Source of the DNA: Alopecurus myosuroides | Lineage: Eukaryota; Streptophyta; Magnoliopsida; Poales; Poaceae | Assembly: GCA_028641055.1 (NCBI GenBank) | Contig: CM054059.1 | Span: forward strand, 436,050,167 to 436,114,166 | DNA length: 64,000 nt | Reading direction: 5' to 3' | In this document: one piece after another, positions 55,561 to 64,000 of the stretch | Position numbering within the stretch: the stretch's first letter is position 1 | Layout: each line of letters begins with the position of its first letter | Translations under genes and position numbers: made by a program | Notes under the pieces: model-generated | The model's input: only the letters and a program-made list of their open reading frames with translations | Databases searched by the model: none | Told to the model about the DNA's origin: nothing

Positions 55561-56597
55561 TACCTGCTACCTGATGCTGTGCCATATGCGTCAGTCGGTC
55601 AATAGGCCGTTTAAACAATTATTTCTTGATGATGCGCCTGTGAACCATTGATGCTGGTACCAAAGTTTGTAATGCACTTTAAGTTCTTGATACGCCTTGC
55701 GCCTCTTCTGAATGTTGAGATGATTTTATATTTATCCATCTTTGAGACCACTCGTTCTTGATATCCGACTTTATTTATGGTTCCTTTTGTGAGACTCGGT
55801 TTCCGAGTTTCATGGATTTTGACAAGCGGACTTTTCTCTAAGTCCCCCAAGACTCGGATGTTTGGGTTTTTTGAGCTTTAGCAACTGAACAACTTTTCCT
55901 TTTTCGAAATCCCCAGCCCCCAAGACCAAAAATGCCGAGTCTGGGATGTGTAGTCTTTCCAATAGAACAAGTTGCTTGCTGCTAAGCCCAAACCCAGAGC
56001 CGTTTCACATAGGTATTGAAGTTATGCTTGATAAATATTGAGTTTCCGGCTATTAGCCCTGTACTCTGCATAACTTGCGGTTTGGATGACCCTTTTGACT
56101 ATCTTGTACTGTAAGCCGGCTTTCGCGTGGATACCATGTTGTTACATCTATACGAAAACAGGGTCAGGCAAGTCCCATTGGGCTTCATGGCTGATTGTAA
56201 TCGTAAGCGAGCAAATCATGCCACTTTAGTGCGAGTCACATCGAGTTTAAGTAAGAAAAGTCAAGAAAATTTGGCTACTTTGTCCGGTTATAAGATTGCA
56301 GTCGTGCTCGTTTGCGAGCAATCGGCCCTTATAACTCGTAGGCATCAAGGCCGGGTCATTGAGTTTGTAACTGTGCTATTCAAGCAATCAGCCCCCAAGA
56401 CATAGATATACGCAACATACGGAGAGTGAAGAACGTAAGAATAACCACCTCTTTACTTGATATGCGAAAGTTAGGTCAGCAAGCCGCCTCATTAAAAACC
56501 CATCCAGTCCCCAAGGGTACCCTGGATAGGAAAAGAGTACGTCTGAAAACTTGCCGCCTGTTACATCGTGCAACTCTACTTGCCAATATAGTCTATA
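55561..56597. other. Non-coding spacer between convergent genes of element D
   Basis: About 1 kb between the 3' ends of the antisense gene and pol. It has several AGCCCCCAAGAC-like motifs and no credible gene. It is likely the shared 3' UTR/terminator zone of both transcripts. Confidence 0.5.
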
Positions 56598-59500
56598 CTA
56601 AGTATAGTAGGGACGTAGCTGAGCCACGTTCCATGGTCTGTCTCTTTCCTGCATAGACGAAGTGGTATGAGCGGTGTCATTAACTGCAGCCGACTCTTCC
56701 CTTGCATCTATCAAGTAATACGATCCGTTGTGCAGATTCCGGCTTATGATAAACGGCCCTTCCCATGGTGGTGATAACTTGTGTTTCCCTTCGTTTGACT
56801 GTACCAGACGCAGGACCAAGTCTCCTTCCTGGAAGACCCGGGTTTTCACGCGCCGGCTATGATACCTCCGTAAATCTTGCTGATATATGGTTGACCTTTC
56901 CTGGGCTTGTTCCCTTTGTTCTTCTAACATATCTACGGCATCTTGCCGGGTCTTCTCGTTTTCTACCTCAACGTAAGCTGATACTCGAGGTGAATCATGA
57001 ATAATATCACTCGGCAACACCGCTTCCGCACCATAAACCATGAAGAATGGTGTCATCTGAGTAGATCTGTTAGGTGTAGTGTTGATACCCCAAACCACGG
57101 AAGGTAGTTCTTCAACCCATGCACCCGCAGCCCTGATGCAAGGGACTCGCAGTCGTGGTTTTAGTCCACGAAGTAACTCTTGGTTTGCCCTCTCCACTTG
57201 TCCATTGGCCTGCGGATGAGCCACTGATGCTACGTCAAGCCGGATTCCATTGTTGCCACAGAAATTTTCCATCGCGCCAAGGGACATGTTGGTTCCATTG
57301 TCGGTAATTATGCTGTGGGGATACCCGAACCGGTAGATAATTCTTTTCAGGAATTTGACTGTTGTAACTGCTTCACAATTGGTGACTGGCATAACCTCAA
57401 CCCATTTAGTAAACTTGTCAATGGCCACCAAAAGATGTGTCTTCTTGCAAGGTGACATGTGAAAGGGACCAACCATGTCCATACCCCAAACAGCGAACGG
57501 CCAAGTTAACAGAATAGTCCGCAATTCCATAGCCGGCACGTGGGTTTGACGAGCGTACATTTGACATCCGTCACACCTTGCCACTAAGCGCTCTGCATCT
57601 GCTAGAGCCGTGAGCCAGAAAAATCCGTGTCGATACGCTTTGGCCACAAGGGATCTTGTGGATGCATGATGCCCACAATCACCTTCATGGATTTCTTTAA
57701 GAATATGTCGGCCTTCTTCTGGTGCTACACAGCGCAAAAAGACTCCTGCTGTACTTCTCTTGTATAACTCCCCATTGATGATAGAATATCCCTTTGCTCG
57801 CCTCAAAATTTGCCTTGCTAACACCTCCTGCTGTGGTAACTCGCCTCGTGATAGGTAGGCCAAAAACGGTTCTGTCCACTCGGGAACGTCGCGTACAGTG
57901 GCCACGAGCTCCAAATCCGGGTCTTGATTTGCCAGTTCTTCTTCAGACTCGGTTTTAACTGATGGTCGCCATAATTCATCCAGGAAGACATTAGGTGGAA
58001 CCGGCTCTCTGCGCGAGCCGAGTCTAGCGAGGGCGTCTGCTGCCTCATTCTTTCTTCTGTCTATGTGCTCCACCTCATATCCGGAGAAACATCCTGCAAC
58101 CCTATCAACCTCTCTGCGGTATACTGCCATGGTTGCGTCCTTTCTATCCCAAGTTCCTGATACCTGCTGTACCACAAGGTCCGAATCTCCAAAGCATCGT
58201 ATCCTCTTAATGTTCATCTCCTTGGCTACCTTTAAGCCGTGCAATAGGGCCTCATACTCGGCCACGTTGTTGGAGCAATCAAAGTGAATCTGTAGCACGT
58301 AACTCAATTTGTCTCCTTTGGGTGATGTTAGCACCACTCCAGCTCCTGATCCCTCATATTGCTTGGACCCATCGAAGTGCATGATCCAAGATTCGGAGTT
58401 TGGAGCAAAGGTGGTCATGCCTGTGTGTGTCCAGTCATTAACGAAATCGACCAAAGCCTGAGATTTAATTGCTGACCTGGGCTCGTAGTTGATGTGATAA
58501 TCCCCCATCTCTATCGCCCATTTGGCTATTCTTCCTGTCGCATCCGAGTTTCTGATGATATCTGACATTGGTATCGAACTTACCACTGTTATGGGGTGTT
58601 CCTGGAAATACGGCTTCAGTTTCCGGCTGGCCATAAAGACCCCGAAAACCAGCTTTTGCCAATGCGGATAGCGCTGCTTTGCCTCTGATAATACTTCGCT
58701 GACGTAATAAACCGGTCTCTGGACCGGGTAACCTTTCCCATCCTCTTTACGCTCCACAACAACTACTGCACTAACGGCTCGGGGGCCCGCTGCTACGTAT
58801 AGCAACATGGGCTCTTTAGGACCCGGGCCCGCTAGGACTGGTGCTTCAGATAACTGCTTCTTTAGTGCCTCGAACGCCTCATCCGCCTTTTGGTCCCACA
58901 CGAATTTATCGGATTTCCTCAAGAGCCGGTACAAGGGTATTGCTTTTTCTCCGAGTCTGGATATAAATCGGCTCAAGTCTGCTACGCAGCCCGTGAGCTT
59001 TTGAACATGCTTCAAATTTTCCGGCTTTTTCATATTCTGGATAGCTTTTATTTTATCTGGGTTTGCCTCAATCCCTCTCTCGGAAATGATAAAGCCGAGT
59101 AATTTCCCAGCTGGAACTCCAAATACACACTTCGTCGGGTTAAGCTTCATCCGATACCTCCTCAAGTTCTTGAACGTCTCCTTCAGATCGTCGATAAATG
59201 TCTCTGCCTTCCTGGTCTCGATAACCACATCATCCACATAAGCATGGACGTTGCGTCCAATTTGATCCTCAAAGCACTTCTGTATACACCGTTGATAAGT
59301 TGCGCCAGCGTTCTTCAATCCAAACGTCATGGTTTTGTAACAAAAAGCCCCAAAAGGGGTTATAAATGATGTTTTCTCCCAATCCTCCCTCTTGAGCTTA
59401 ATCTGATGATACCCGGAATATGCGTCCAGAAAGCATAATAGGTCACTTCCAGCTACTGCGTCTATGATCTGATCTATCCTTGGTAGTGCAAACGGATCCT

Positions 59501-60362
59501 TTGGGCAATGCTTGTTGAGACTCGTAAAATCAATGCACATCCTCCACTCATTGGTCTTTTTAATCACGAGAACCGGATTTGCTAACCAATCCGGGTGAAA
59601 TACTTCCATGATGAAGCCGGCTGTCAGCAGCCGTGCGATTTCTTCTCCTATAGCTTTCCTTTTTTCCTCATTCATTTTCCGCAGGCCCTGCTTCACAGGC
59701 CTGGACTTAGGGTCTATGTGCAAACTGTGTTCTGCCAACTCTGTAGGGATACCCGGCATATCGCTAGGCGTCCAGGCGAATACGTCCGCATTAGAACGAA
59801 TAAACTCCACAAGTGCCTTCTCCTGCTCGCTGTCCAAGTTAGACCCTATAGTAAATTGCTTGGTGGGATCACCTTCAACAAAAGCTATCATCTTAGTGTC
59901 CTGTGTTGCCTTGAATTTCGCTCTCTCGTCTTCAGTATTCGGTATTTTCAATGTTGTTCTGTCATCCGGGTCTACTTGTGACCGGTAATACTTGAGTTCC
60001 TCTTTTCTGCAAGCCTGCTCGGCCATTACCGAATCTCCTTCATCGCACTCAGCTGCTATATCCCGGCTTCCATGTATGGTAATGGTTTGTTTAGGACCCG
60101 GGATTTTTAGCTGTAAATATACATAACACGGCCTAGCCATGAATTTAGCATAAGCCGGCCTTCCGAACAACGCGTGATAAGGACTGCGCAATTTGACCAA
60201 CTCGAAAGTGAGCCACTCGACTCGATAATTATCCTTCGATTCTCCAAAAGCTATCTCCAATGCGATTTTTCCCTCGGGGCATGCTGAGTGACCCGGCACT
60301 ATCCCATGAAAAATTGTTGAGCTTTTCTGTAGTTGAGATTCATGCGTAAAAAGGTTTCCCAA
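56598..60362 (-). CDS. pol: Element D pol: protease part, RT, dual RNase H, integrase (about 1254 codons, open)
   Basis: The open frame includes the second half of protease (YHALFGRPAYAKFMARP), RT (KHCPKDPFALPRIDQIID, YVDDVVIETRK), RNase H (VYYVSEVLSEAKQRYPHWQK), the second archaeal-type RNase H (IMHFDGSKQYEGSGAGVVL, CFGDSDLVVQQVSG) and integrase with its zinc finger (HHASTRSLV, CDGCQM). The integrase core has MDMVGPF, ITDNGTN and NGQVERANQ. The frame has no internal stop. The link to the first half of protease is broken by a frameshift near 60330-60350. This gives an intact RT-IN unit in a gag-less element. Confidence 0.88.
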   Translation of the reverse strand: MGNLFTHESQLQKSSTIFHGIVPGHSACPEGKIALEIAFGESKDNYRVEWLTFELVKLRSPYHALFGRPAYAKFMARPCYVYLQLKIPGPKQTITIHGSRDIAAECDEGDSVMAEQACRKEELKYYRSQVDPDDRTTLKIPNTEDERAKFKATQDTKMIAFVEGDPTKQFTIGSNLDSEQEKALVEFIRSNADVFAWTPSDMPGIPTELAEHSLHIDPKSRPVKQGLRKMNEEKRKAIGEEIARLLTAGFIMEVFHPDWLANPVLVIKKTNEWRMCIDFTSLNKHCPKDPFALPRIDQIIDAVAGSDLLCFLDAYSGYHQIKLKREDWEKTSFITPFGAFCYKTMTFGLKNAGATYQRCIQKCFEDQIGRNVHAYVDDVVIETRKAETFIDDLKETFKNLRRYRMKLNPTKCVFGVPAGKLLGFIISERGIEANPDKIKAIQNMKKPENLKHVQKLTGCVADLSRFISRLGEKAIPLYRLLRKSDKFVWDQKADEAFEALKKQLSEAPVLAGPGPKEPMLLYVAAGPRAVSAVVVVERKEDGKGYPVQRPVYYVSEVLSEAKQRYPHWQKLVFGVFMASRKLKPYFQEHPITVVSSIPMSDIIRNSDATGRIAKWAIEMGDYHINYEPRSAIKSQALVDFVNDWTHTGMTTFAPNSESWIMHFDGSKQYEGSGAGVVLTSPKGDKLSYVLQIHFDCSNNVAEYEALLHGLKVAKEMNIKRIRCFGDSDLVVQQVSGTWDRKDATMAVYRREVDRVAGCFSGYEVEHIDRRKNEAADALARLGSRREPVPPNVFLDELWRPSVKTESEEELANQDPDLELVATVRDVPEWTEPFLAYLSRGELPQQEVLARQILRRAKGYSIINGELYKRSTAGVFLRCVAPEEGRHILKEIHEGDCGHHASTRSLVAKAYRHGFFWLTALADAERLVARCDGCQMYARQTHVPAMELRTILLTWPFAVWGMDMVGPFHMSPCKKTHLLVAIDKFTKWVEVMPVTNCEAVTTVKFLKRIIYRFGYPHSIITDNGTNMSLGAMENFCGNNGIRLDVASVAHPQANGQVERANQELLRGLKPRLRVPCIRAAGAWVEELPSVVWGINTTPNRSTQMTPFFMVYGAEAVLPSDIIHDSPRVSAYVEVENEKTRQDAVDMLEEQREQAQERSTIYQQDLRRYHSRRVKTRVFQEGDLVLRLVQSNEGKHKLSPPWEGPFIISRNLHNGSYYLIDAREESAAVNDTAHTTSSMQERDRPWNVAQLRPYYT

Positions 60363-60845
60363 TACAGAATATTGATGCTGCTTCCGCCATCCATCAGGAC
60401 CTTTTTCAGCTCGTAGCCATTGACCTGTGGTGCGACTACCAATGCTAAGACTCCCGGGTGTTCAATTCTTTCCGGGTGATCTCTTCTGCTCCATGTTACA
60501 TCTTGTTCTGACCACCTCAGGTATCTTGGAACGGCCGAGGAGACCGAGTTTACCGCTTGCTTCAGTATCTTTTTGTCCCTATTAGAAGTTCCTGTAGTAT
60601 GCACATGATATTGTCCTTTTAAACCAGATGTACGTACCATACCGATGAAGATACTGATCTGGCCGATTGTCAAAATAGATCCGGATTCGAGGTGATCCGA
60701 CTCTGGTCCCCAGCCGGAATCGTCCACCATCTTCTCTCCTTCGTGGTCGATGTAGATCTCGCCGATGACTAGATTCTCCATGTTCTTCCGAGATTCTCCC
60801 GTGATGTAAACACCTTTGGACGCAGGCCCCACGGTGGGCGCCAAC
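60299..60845 (-). pseudogene. Element D leader, gag remnant and protease active-site region
   Basis: After the PBS the frame encodes a leader (ENLVIGEIYIDHEGEKM), a short linker, and then directly the region just before protease (AVPRYLRWSEQDVTWSRRDH) and the active site VLMDGGSSINILY. The gag capsid and zinc knuckle expected between leader and protease are missing. The frame then shifts into that of 56598-60362. It is open from the LTR through the PBS; the ATG of MENLVIG (about 60782) is the likely start. Confidence 0.75.
60828..60845 (-). other. Primer binding site of element D
   Basis: Minus-strand GTTGGCGCCCACCGTGGG adjoins the 5' LTR and has the same core as in element C. Confidence 0.82.
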
Positions 60846-61320
60846 TGTCGTGGGATAATCACGGCAGACGTTACCTAGGGTAACTGATCTTGGGGCAAGA
60901 CGACACAGGCGTTTGGGAGAGGGTTTACCTCAGAGGAAAACATGATGGTATTCGATCTGGTAGCCGGTAATCAAGTCGCCGAGTCTCCGATCTCGATATA
61001 TTAACTCAACTCTCGTGTTACACTGGATGCTCGATACCAAGCGATATTGCTAGAACTCTTGGATCTCTCTCAACTAGTCCTAGGGGCCGGTTTATAAAGC
61101 ACCCGGACCCCCTGGTTTGCCTTCCAAGGCGCACCCTGAATCCTACCCGGACACTGCATACAAACCCTAGCTTTCCTTATCGTAACCCACAATCCGGGTT
61201 ACCAGGCCTATGAACCTGGGCCTTCTAGAAGTTCCCTTATCCTTAGCCGGATCCTGCGCAGCGTCCTTTGGGCCGGGTTGCATCTTGGCGTTGGCCTACC
61301 GGGTTACCATCCCTCCATCA
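60846..61320 (-). repeat. 5' LTR of element D
   Basis: 475 bp, same ends as the copy at 50698-51172 and differing from it by 11 substitutions counted by eye. Confidence 0.93.
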
Positions 61321-61811
61321 GCGCTGCACCAGTCGGCTCGTGCCTCGCGGCACTTCCCCAGCGCCACCTCCGAGCAGTTGACCACGTCAGCCTCCCTGCA
61401 CCGCCCGACGCGTAGCTCACCGGCGCCTTGCACGCGCGCGGCCCCCTTGCACCTCCGGATAGAGACCGTGCCCGCTCGCTCCACGTCGGCGGACCGGCAC
61501 CGCCGCACGGCCACTTCGCCCGCCCCGTCGACCCGCACCGCGTCGCACCTGTGGAACGACACGGCCCCGCACGCCTCTGCCGCCACGAAGCCACACCGGG
61601 CGAAGCGAACGTCGCCGCCTCCGCCACCGCGCACCACGACATGCTGGAACCTGCTGACCTCAAGCACGCCCAGGCTGACCACAGTGAGGGTACCGCCGTT
61701 GCACCGGTGCACGCCCTCGTGGATGGTCGTCTCGGTGCCGTCGATGATCACGTTGAATTGGTGGGGAACGGCTGTGGCCGAGAGAACGGCTTTCGGGTAC
61801 ACGGCCATCAT
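61321..61811 (-). pseudogene. N-terminal part of a cysteine-repeat gene, interrupted by element D
   Basis: I do not recognise the family. The Met pair at 61811/61808 starts MMAVYPKAVLSATAVPH; the frame is open 53 codons further upstream, but that part looks like leader. A non-repeat N-terminus of about 60 residues (FNVIIDGTETTIHEGV) is followed by 16-residue units of pattern C/A-G-x-V-x-V/I-x-R/K-C-x-x-A-x-V-x-x, for example AGEVAVRRCRSADVER and AGELRVGRCREADVVN. About six units are here and nearly three more lie at 50692-50485. Alternating hydrophobics suggest a beta-solenoid. High GC3 and an unbroken frame across the insertion point suggest a real gene until element D entered. A minus-strand TATATA-type box lies at about 61869-61877. 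No signal peptide or membrane span is evident. Confidence 0.65.
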
Positions 61812-61900
61812 TTTATTTTTGCTCTGACTTGTGCTGAGTAGTTGGAACTTGCAAGTCGAAGGTGGTAAGTATATAAGGACCATGACCATGTGTTGCTTAA

Positions 61901-62138
61901 GGCTAGCCCCAGTGGGAGTAACTTCAGTAGTAACATCGATGCCACGTAGGATAAAAAGCTGATGTGGCAAGTATTTAATAAGGAGAGAGAGTGTTGTGGT
62001 AACTTAGCTAGTTACCGTAACATCACATATCCCAAGACAGTGTGAGTCTATAAGCTAATTAATAGGGATTGCATGACACCACATGTTGGTTAGGATAACG
62101 TGTATGTTACTATTTCTCGGAGTATGTTACCCCAAGGG
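61901..62138. mobile_element. MITE upstream of the cysteine-repeat gene (Tourist/Harbinger-like?)
   Basis: It is flanked by TTAA (61897-61900 and 62139-62142), begins GGCTAGCCCCAGTGGGAGTAAC and ends GGAGTATGTTACCCCAAGGG, partly complementary at the termini. The GTAACA/TGTTAC motifs inside are those of a common Triticeae MITE group. Superfamily is uncertain. Confidence 0.5.
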
Positions 62139-62142
62139 TTAA

Positions 62143-62528
62143 GGTAGCAAGAAGTTAATTACGACTTGATGGCAGGTGAGCGCTCTTAATTGATTTGCGT
62201 TGACATTCATTGTTGAGTCCGTCAAAATAGCAAAGCGCCAACTGGTACTGCCCAACGGTGCACACTAATCACGCGTGAGTGAGATCCGTACTCAAAAGGG
62301 AGGCTCTAGTTAGTGAGAAAAATTAAGATACAATGTAACGCCAGGACCTCGAACTGTAGAGGGAGGGAGGTTCGCTGTTGAGCAGCGGAAGCGCTGACGA
62401 CCACAGCCTCGTTCCTTGTAGATCAGACTCCGGCGACGGCAAATGGTGACAAGAAATTTCTAAGTTTTTTTGGTGGGGGTGGGGGGGGGGGGGGGGCAAG
62501 GAATTTCTAAGTGGAGAAGGCCATTTTT
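62143..62528. other. Intergenic stretch with a long G-run
   Basis: No gene. A run of 16 G at 62481-62496 lies inside a G-rich tract (62473-62496). AATTTCTAAGT is repeated on each side (about 62454 and 62502). Confidence 0.5.
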
Positions 62529-62650
62529 TGGGCTCGAACGGCCCATAAAAGCCAGATATTGTTGGGCTCGAACAGATATCGGGAGTTTAGGCCTATCTCT
62601 CGTGCTCCTCGTACCACACACACGCCGCAACGGTTTTTCTATAACCCTAA
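62529..62650 (+). promoter_or_regulatory. LTV1 promoter with site II elements and telo-box
   Basis: TGGGCT at 62529 and 62573 and GGCCCA at 62540-62545 are site II-type elements (TGGGCC/T). AACCCTAA at 62643-62650 is a telo-box. This pair is characteristic of plant ribosomal-protein and ribosome-biogenesis genes and of growth-linked, TCP-dependent expression (known for the class). Confidence 0.65.
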
Positions 62651-62784
62651 AAAAAACGATATTCTTGTTATAAAAAACCTCCGCACAGATCCATCCCTCA
62701 AAAACAGGAATAAACACCACATAGATCGGAAATCGCACACCCGCCACAGCCTCCCTGCCTGCCCCATCCGCCATCGTCGCCGCC

Positions 62785-63581
62785 ATGGGGAAGAGCCGCA
62801 GCCGCAAGCCCCGGAACTCCGCCACCTTCCGCCTCTGCCCGCGCCCCGGCGCCGCCGACGCCTCCGATCGCGTCCTCGTCCGCGTCGACGGCAATCCCTA
62901 CTACCTCCCCGGCTTCGCCGCCGGCGAGGACGAAGGCTACGACGGCGCCTTCCCCTCGTCCTCCTCCGACGACTACGAAGGGGACCTCACGCGCTCCTAC
63001 TCCGCCGCCGGCGCCCTCCCCGACCACGTCCGCCGCGAGATCCTCGAGCTCGGCCTCCCCGACGACGGCTACAACTACCTCGCCCACATCCGCGAGTTCC
63101 GCCCCTCCTTCTCCTCCACCGGAGGCGGCGGCTCGTCGGCCGCATTCATCCCCAGCCGCCGCCGCCCCGCGCGCTCCGGGCTCCCATTGAGCGTTAAAGT
63201 CTGTCCTTTTTCCCCACAATCCACGGCATAATTTCGTGCGTTCCAGGTTTTTATAGTCCACGATACGATCCTCTGCAGGCTTATGATGCGCGTTGCGTTG
63301 GGGTTGGAACTGACAATGTCGCCGCGGCGGCAGTGGTGACGACAACCCAGGAGGCTATCGACCCGGATGTCACCAAGCTGCTCGAGGAGGGTGATGTGCC
63401 ACAGGAGACATCAGAGGATGAGGAACGGAAGGAGGAGAGTGAGGAATTGGAGGAGAGTGAGGAATTGGAGGAGGATGAGGAATTGGAGGAGGACTTCATT
63501 ATCATTGCAAATCAGCCCGAGGAAGAAGAGCAGATGGATCTGGAGGACGACTTTGTTATCCTTGCAAACCACACTGAAATG
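62785..63581 (+). CDS. LTV1: LTV1 homologue, 40S ribosome-biogenesis factor, first two exons
   Basis: Exon 1 (62785-63198) encodes MGKSRSRKPRNSATFRLCPR and then RVLVRVDGNPYYLPGF, DHVRREILELGLPDDGYNYL and HIREF, which follow the plant LTV1 N-terminus closely. A short intron (63199-63278, acceptor TCTGCAG) leads to exon 2 (63279-63581), which starts AYDARCV, has AIDPDVTKLLEEGD and a long Glu-rich stretch with LEEDFIIIANQ and LEDDFVILANH, the LTV1 acidic motifs. The donor could also be at 63193, shortening the protein by two residues. The donor after exon 2 is ATG|GTGAGC at 63582; the rest lies beyond the window. LTV1 acts in small-subunit maturation and export. Kozak context GCCGCCATGG supports the start. 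Confidence 0.9.
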
Positions 63582-63794
63582 GTGAGCATGCTCTCCTTGT
63601 CGCACCTGATGTTTGGATTTAGGAATAATGTTAGTAATGTGATAGTATCTGCCTAATCTTGCCACACTAGTACAGACCAGTTATTATCCTACATATATGC
63701 TTTTGTTGGTGACCTGCATTGCTTGCTACCTGCAATTTTAGTTCCTTGTCATCAACATTGCCGAACTGGGTGAGATAGGAAACAGTTTGTAGTA

Positions 63795-63897
63795 CTCCCT
63801 CCGATCCATATTAATAGGTGCTCAATTGGATGTATCTAGCAATAAAACATGTCTAGATACATCCACTTCAACACCTATTAATATGGATCGGAGGGAG
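63795..63897. mobile_element. Stowaway MITE in LTV1 intron 2 (103 bp)
   Basis: CTCCCTCCGATCCATATTAA at 63795 and its inverted copy ending at 63897 are flanked by TA on both sides. The inner parts (TGTATCTAG / CTAGATACA) also pair, so the element forms a nearly complete hairpin. Confidence 0.93.
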
Positions 63898-64000
63898 TAC
63901 TTAGGATTTATGCTTTGAAACTTTGGAAGAGTGTCTAGGCCTCCTATGAGATAAGAAAAGTACTGAAAAAGATGGAATGGGCGAATGCTAAATCAGCTCA

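Larger units (their letters stand above)
50698..61320 (-). mobile_element. Tat-lineage Ty3/gypsy element D, gag-deleted, complete ends
   Basis: Two 475 bp LTRs (50698-51172 and 60846-61320) are flanked by perfect GCGCT duplications (50693-50697 and 61321-61325). The minus-strand order is PBS, a short gag-leader, protease, RT, RNase H, second RNase H and integrase; a plus-strand antisense gene sits next to the 3' LTR. I count 11 substitutions between the LTRs (about 2.3 %), which is about 0.9 million years at 1.3e-8 per site per year. The gag core is absent. Confidence 0.92.

Noticed and set aside
61210..61841. Plus-strand frames of 205 and 137 codons opposite the cysteine-repeat gene
   Set aside because: The first crosses the LTR boundary of element D and is Pro/Ala/Thr-rich; both are GC-driven shadows.
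62473..62496. G-run as a transposon end or G-quadruplex control element
   Set aside because: A plain homopolymer with no second copy; length may be unreliable in the assembly.
1..64000. tRNA, rRNA and microRNA genes
   Set aside because: No cloverleaf with A and B boxes or rRNA core was seen; tRNA-like strings are only primer binding sites. The MITE hairpins could be processed into small RNA, but nothing here shows it.

Overview
The window looks like intergenic and genic DNA from a grass nuclear genome, most likely Pooideae/Triticeae (wheat, barley or Aegilops type). The evidence is the nested Ty3/gypsy and Ty1/copia elements, Stowaway MITEs with the CTCCCTCCG terminus, and two plant housekeeping genes with plant introns. 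A run of exactly 100 N (31377-31476) marks a scaffold gap of unknown true size. All family assignments come from reading motifs by eye; no database was searched.

Layout, left to right. 1-4248: 5' end of a minus-strand LTR retrotransposon with a long LTR (945-4248). 4801-28565: an Athila-lineage gypsy element with a truncated 5' LTR and only gag plus protease. It is split by a solo LTR (9547-13807, TSD GAGTA), which itself holds a solo LTR of a copia-type family (9927-12691, TSD CCATA), and by a complete, very young SIRE/Maximus-like copia element (15132-26721, TSD ATCTC). 28566-31376: a small unassigned ORF, a short retroposon-like insert and the first exons of an SR splicing factor gene (SCL30A/SCL33-like), cut off by the gap. 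31477-41127: a minus-strand Tat-lineage gypsy element (C). 41128-45782: remains of further Tat-type LTRs and an antisense gene (E), with a Mutator-like element inserted on the LTR TATA box. 47085-50545: an approximately 1.07 kb tandem duplication whose second copy holds three nested DNA transposons (hAT in Stowaway in Stowaway). 50698-61320: a second Tat element (D, TSD GCGCT) that splits a single-exon host gene coding for about nine 16-residue cysteine repeats. 62529-64000: promoter and first two exons of LTV1, a 40S ribosome-biogenesis factor, with a Stowaway MITE in intron 2.

The most unusual point concerns retrotransposon architecture. The young copia element carries a third gene with what looks like its own promoter (palindromic CCGG arrays plus TATA, copying the LTR design) and a 525 bp intron that joins a 7-nt coding mini-exon to a 478-residue accessory protein. 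Tat elements C, D and E carry a comparable extra gene on the opposite strand; a TATA box and introns are visible for D and E, while the 5' end of C's copy is in the gap. Two unrelated retrotransposon superfamilies therefore appear to have evolved promoter-driven, spliced accessory genes. The second notable point is the cysteine-repeat gene interrupted by element D, whose reading frame is otherwise uninterrupted on both sides of the insertion.
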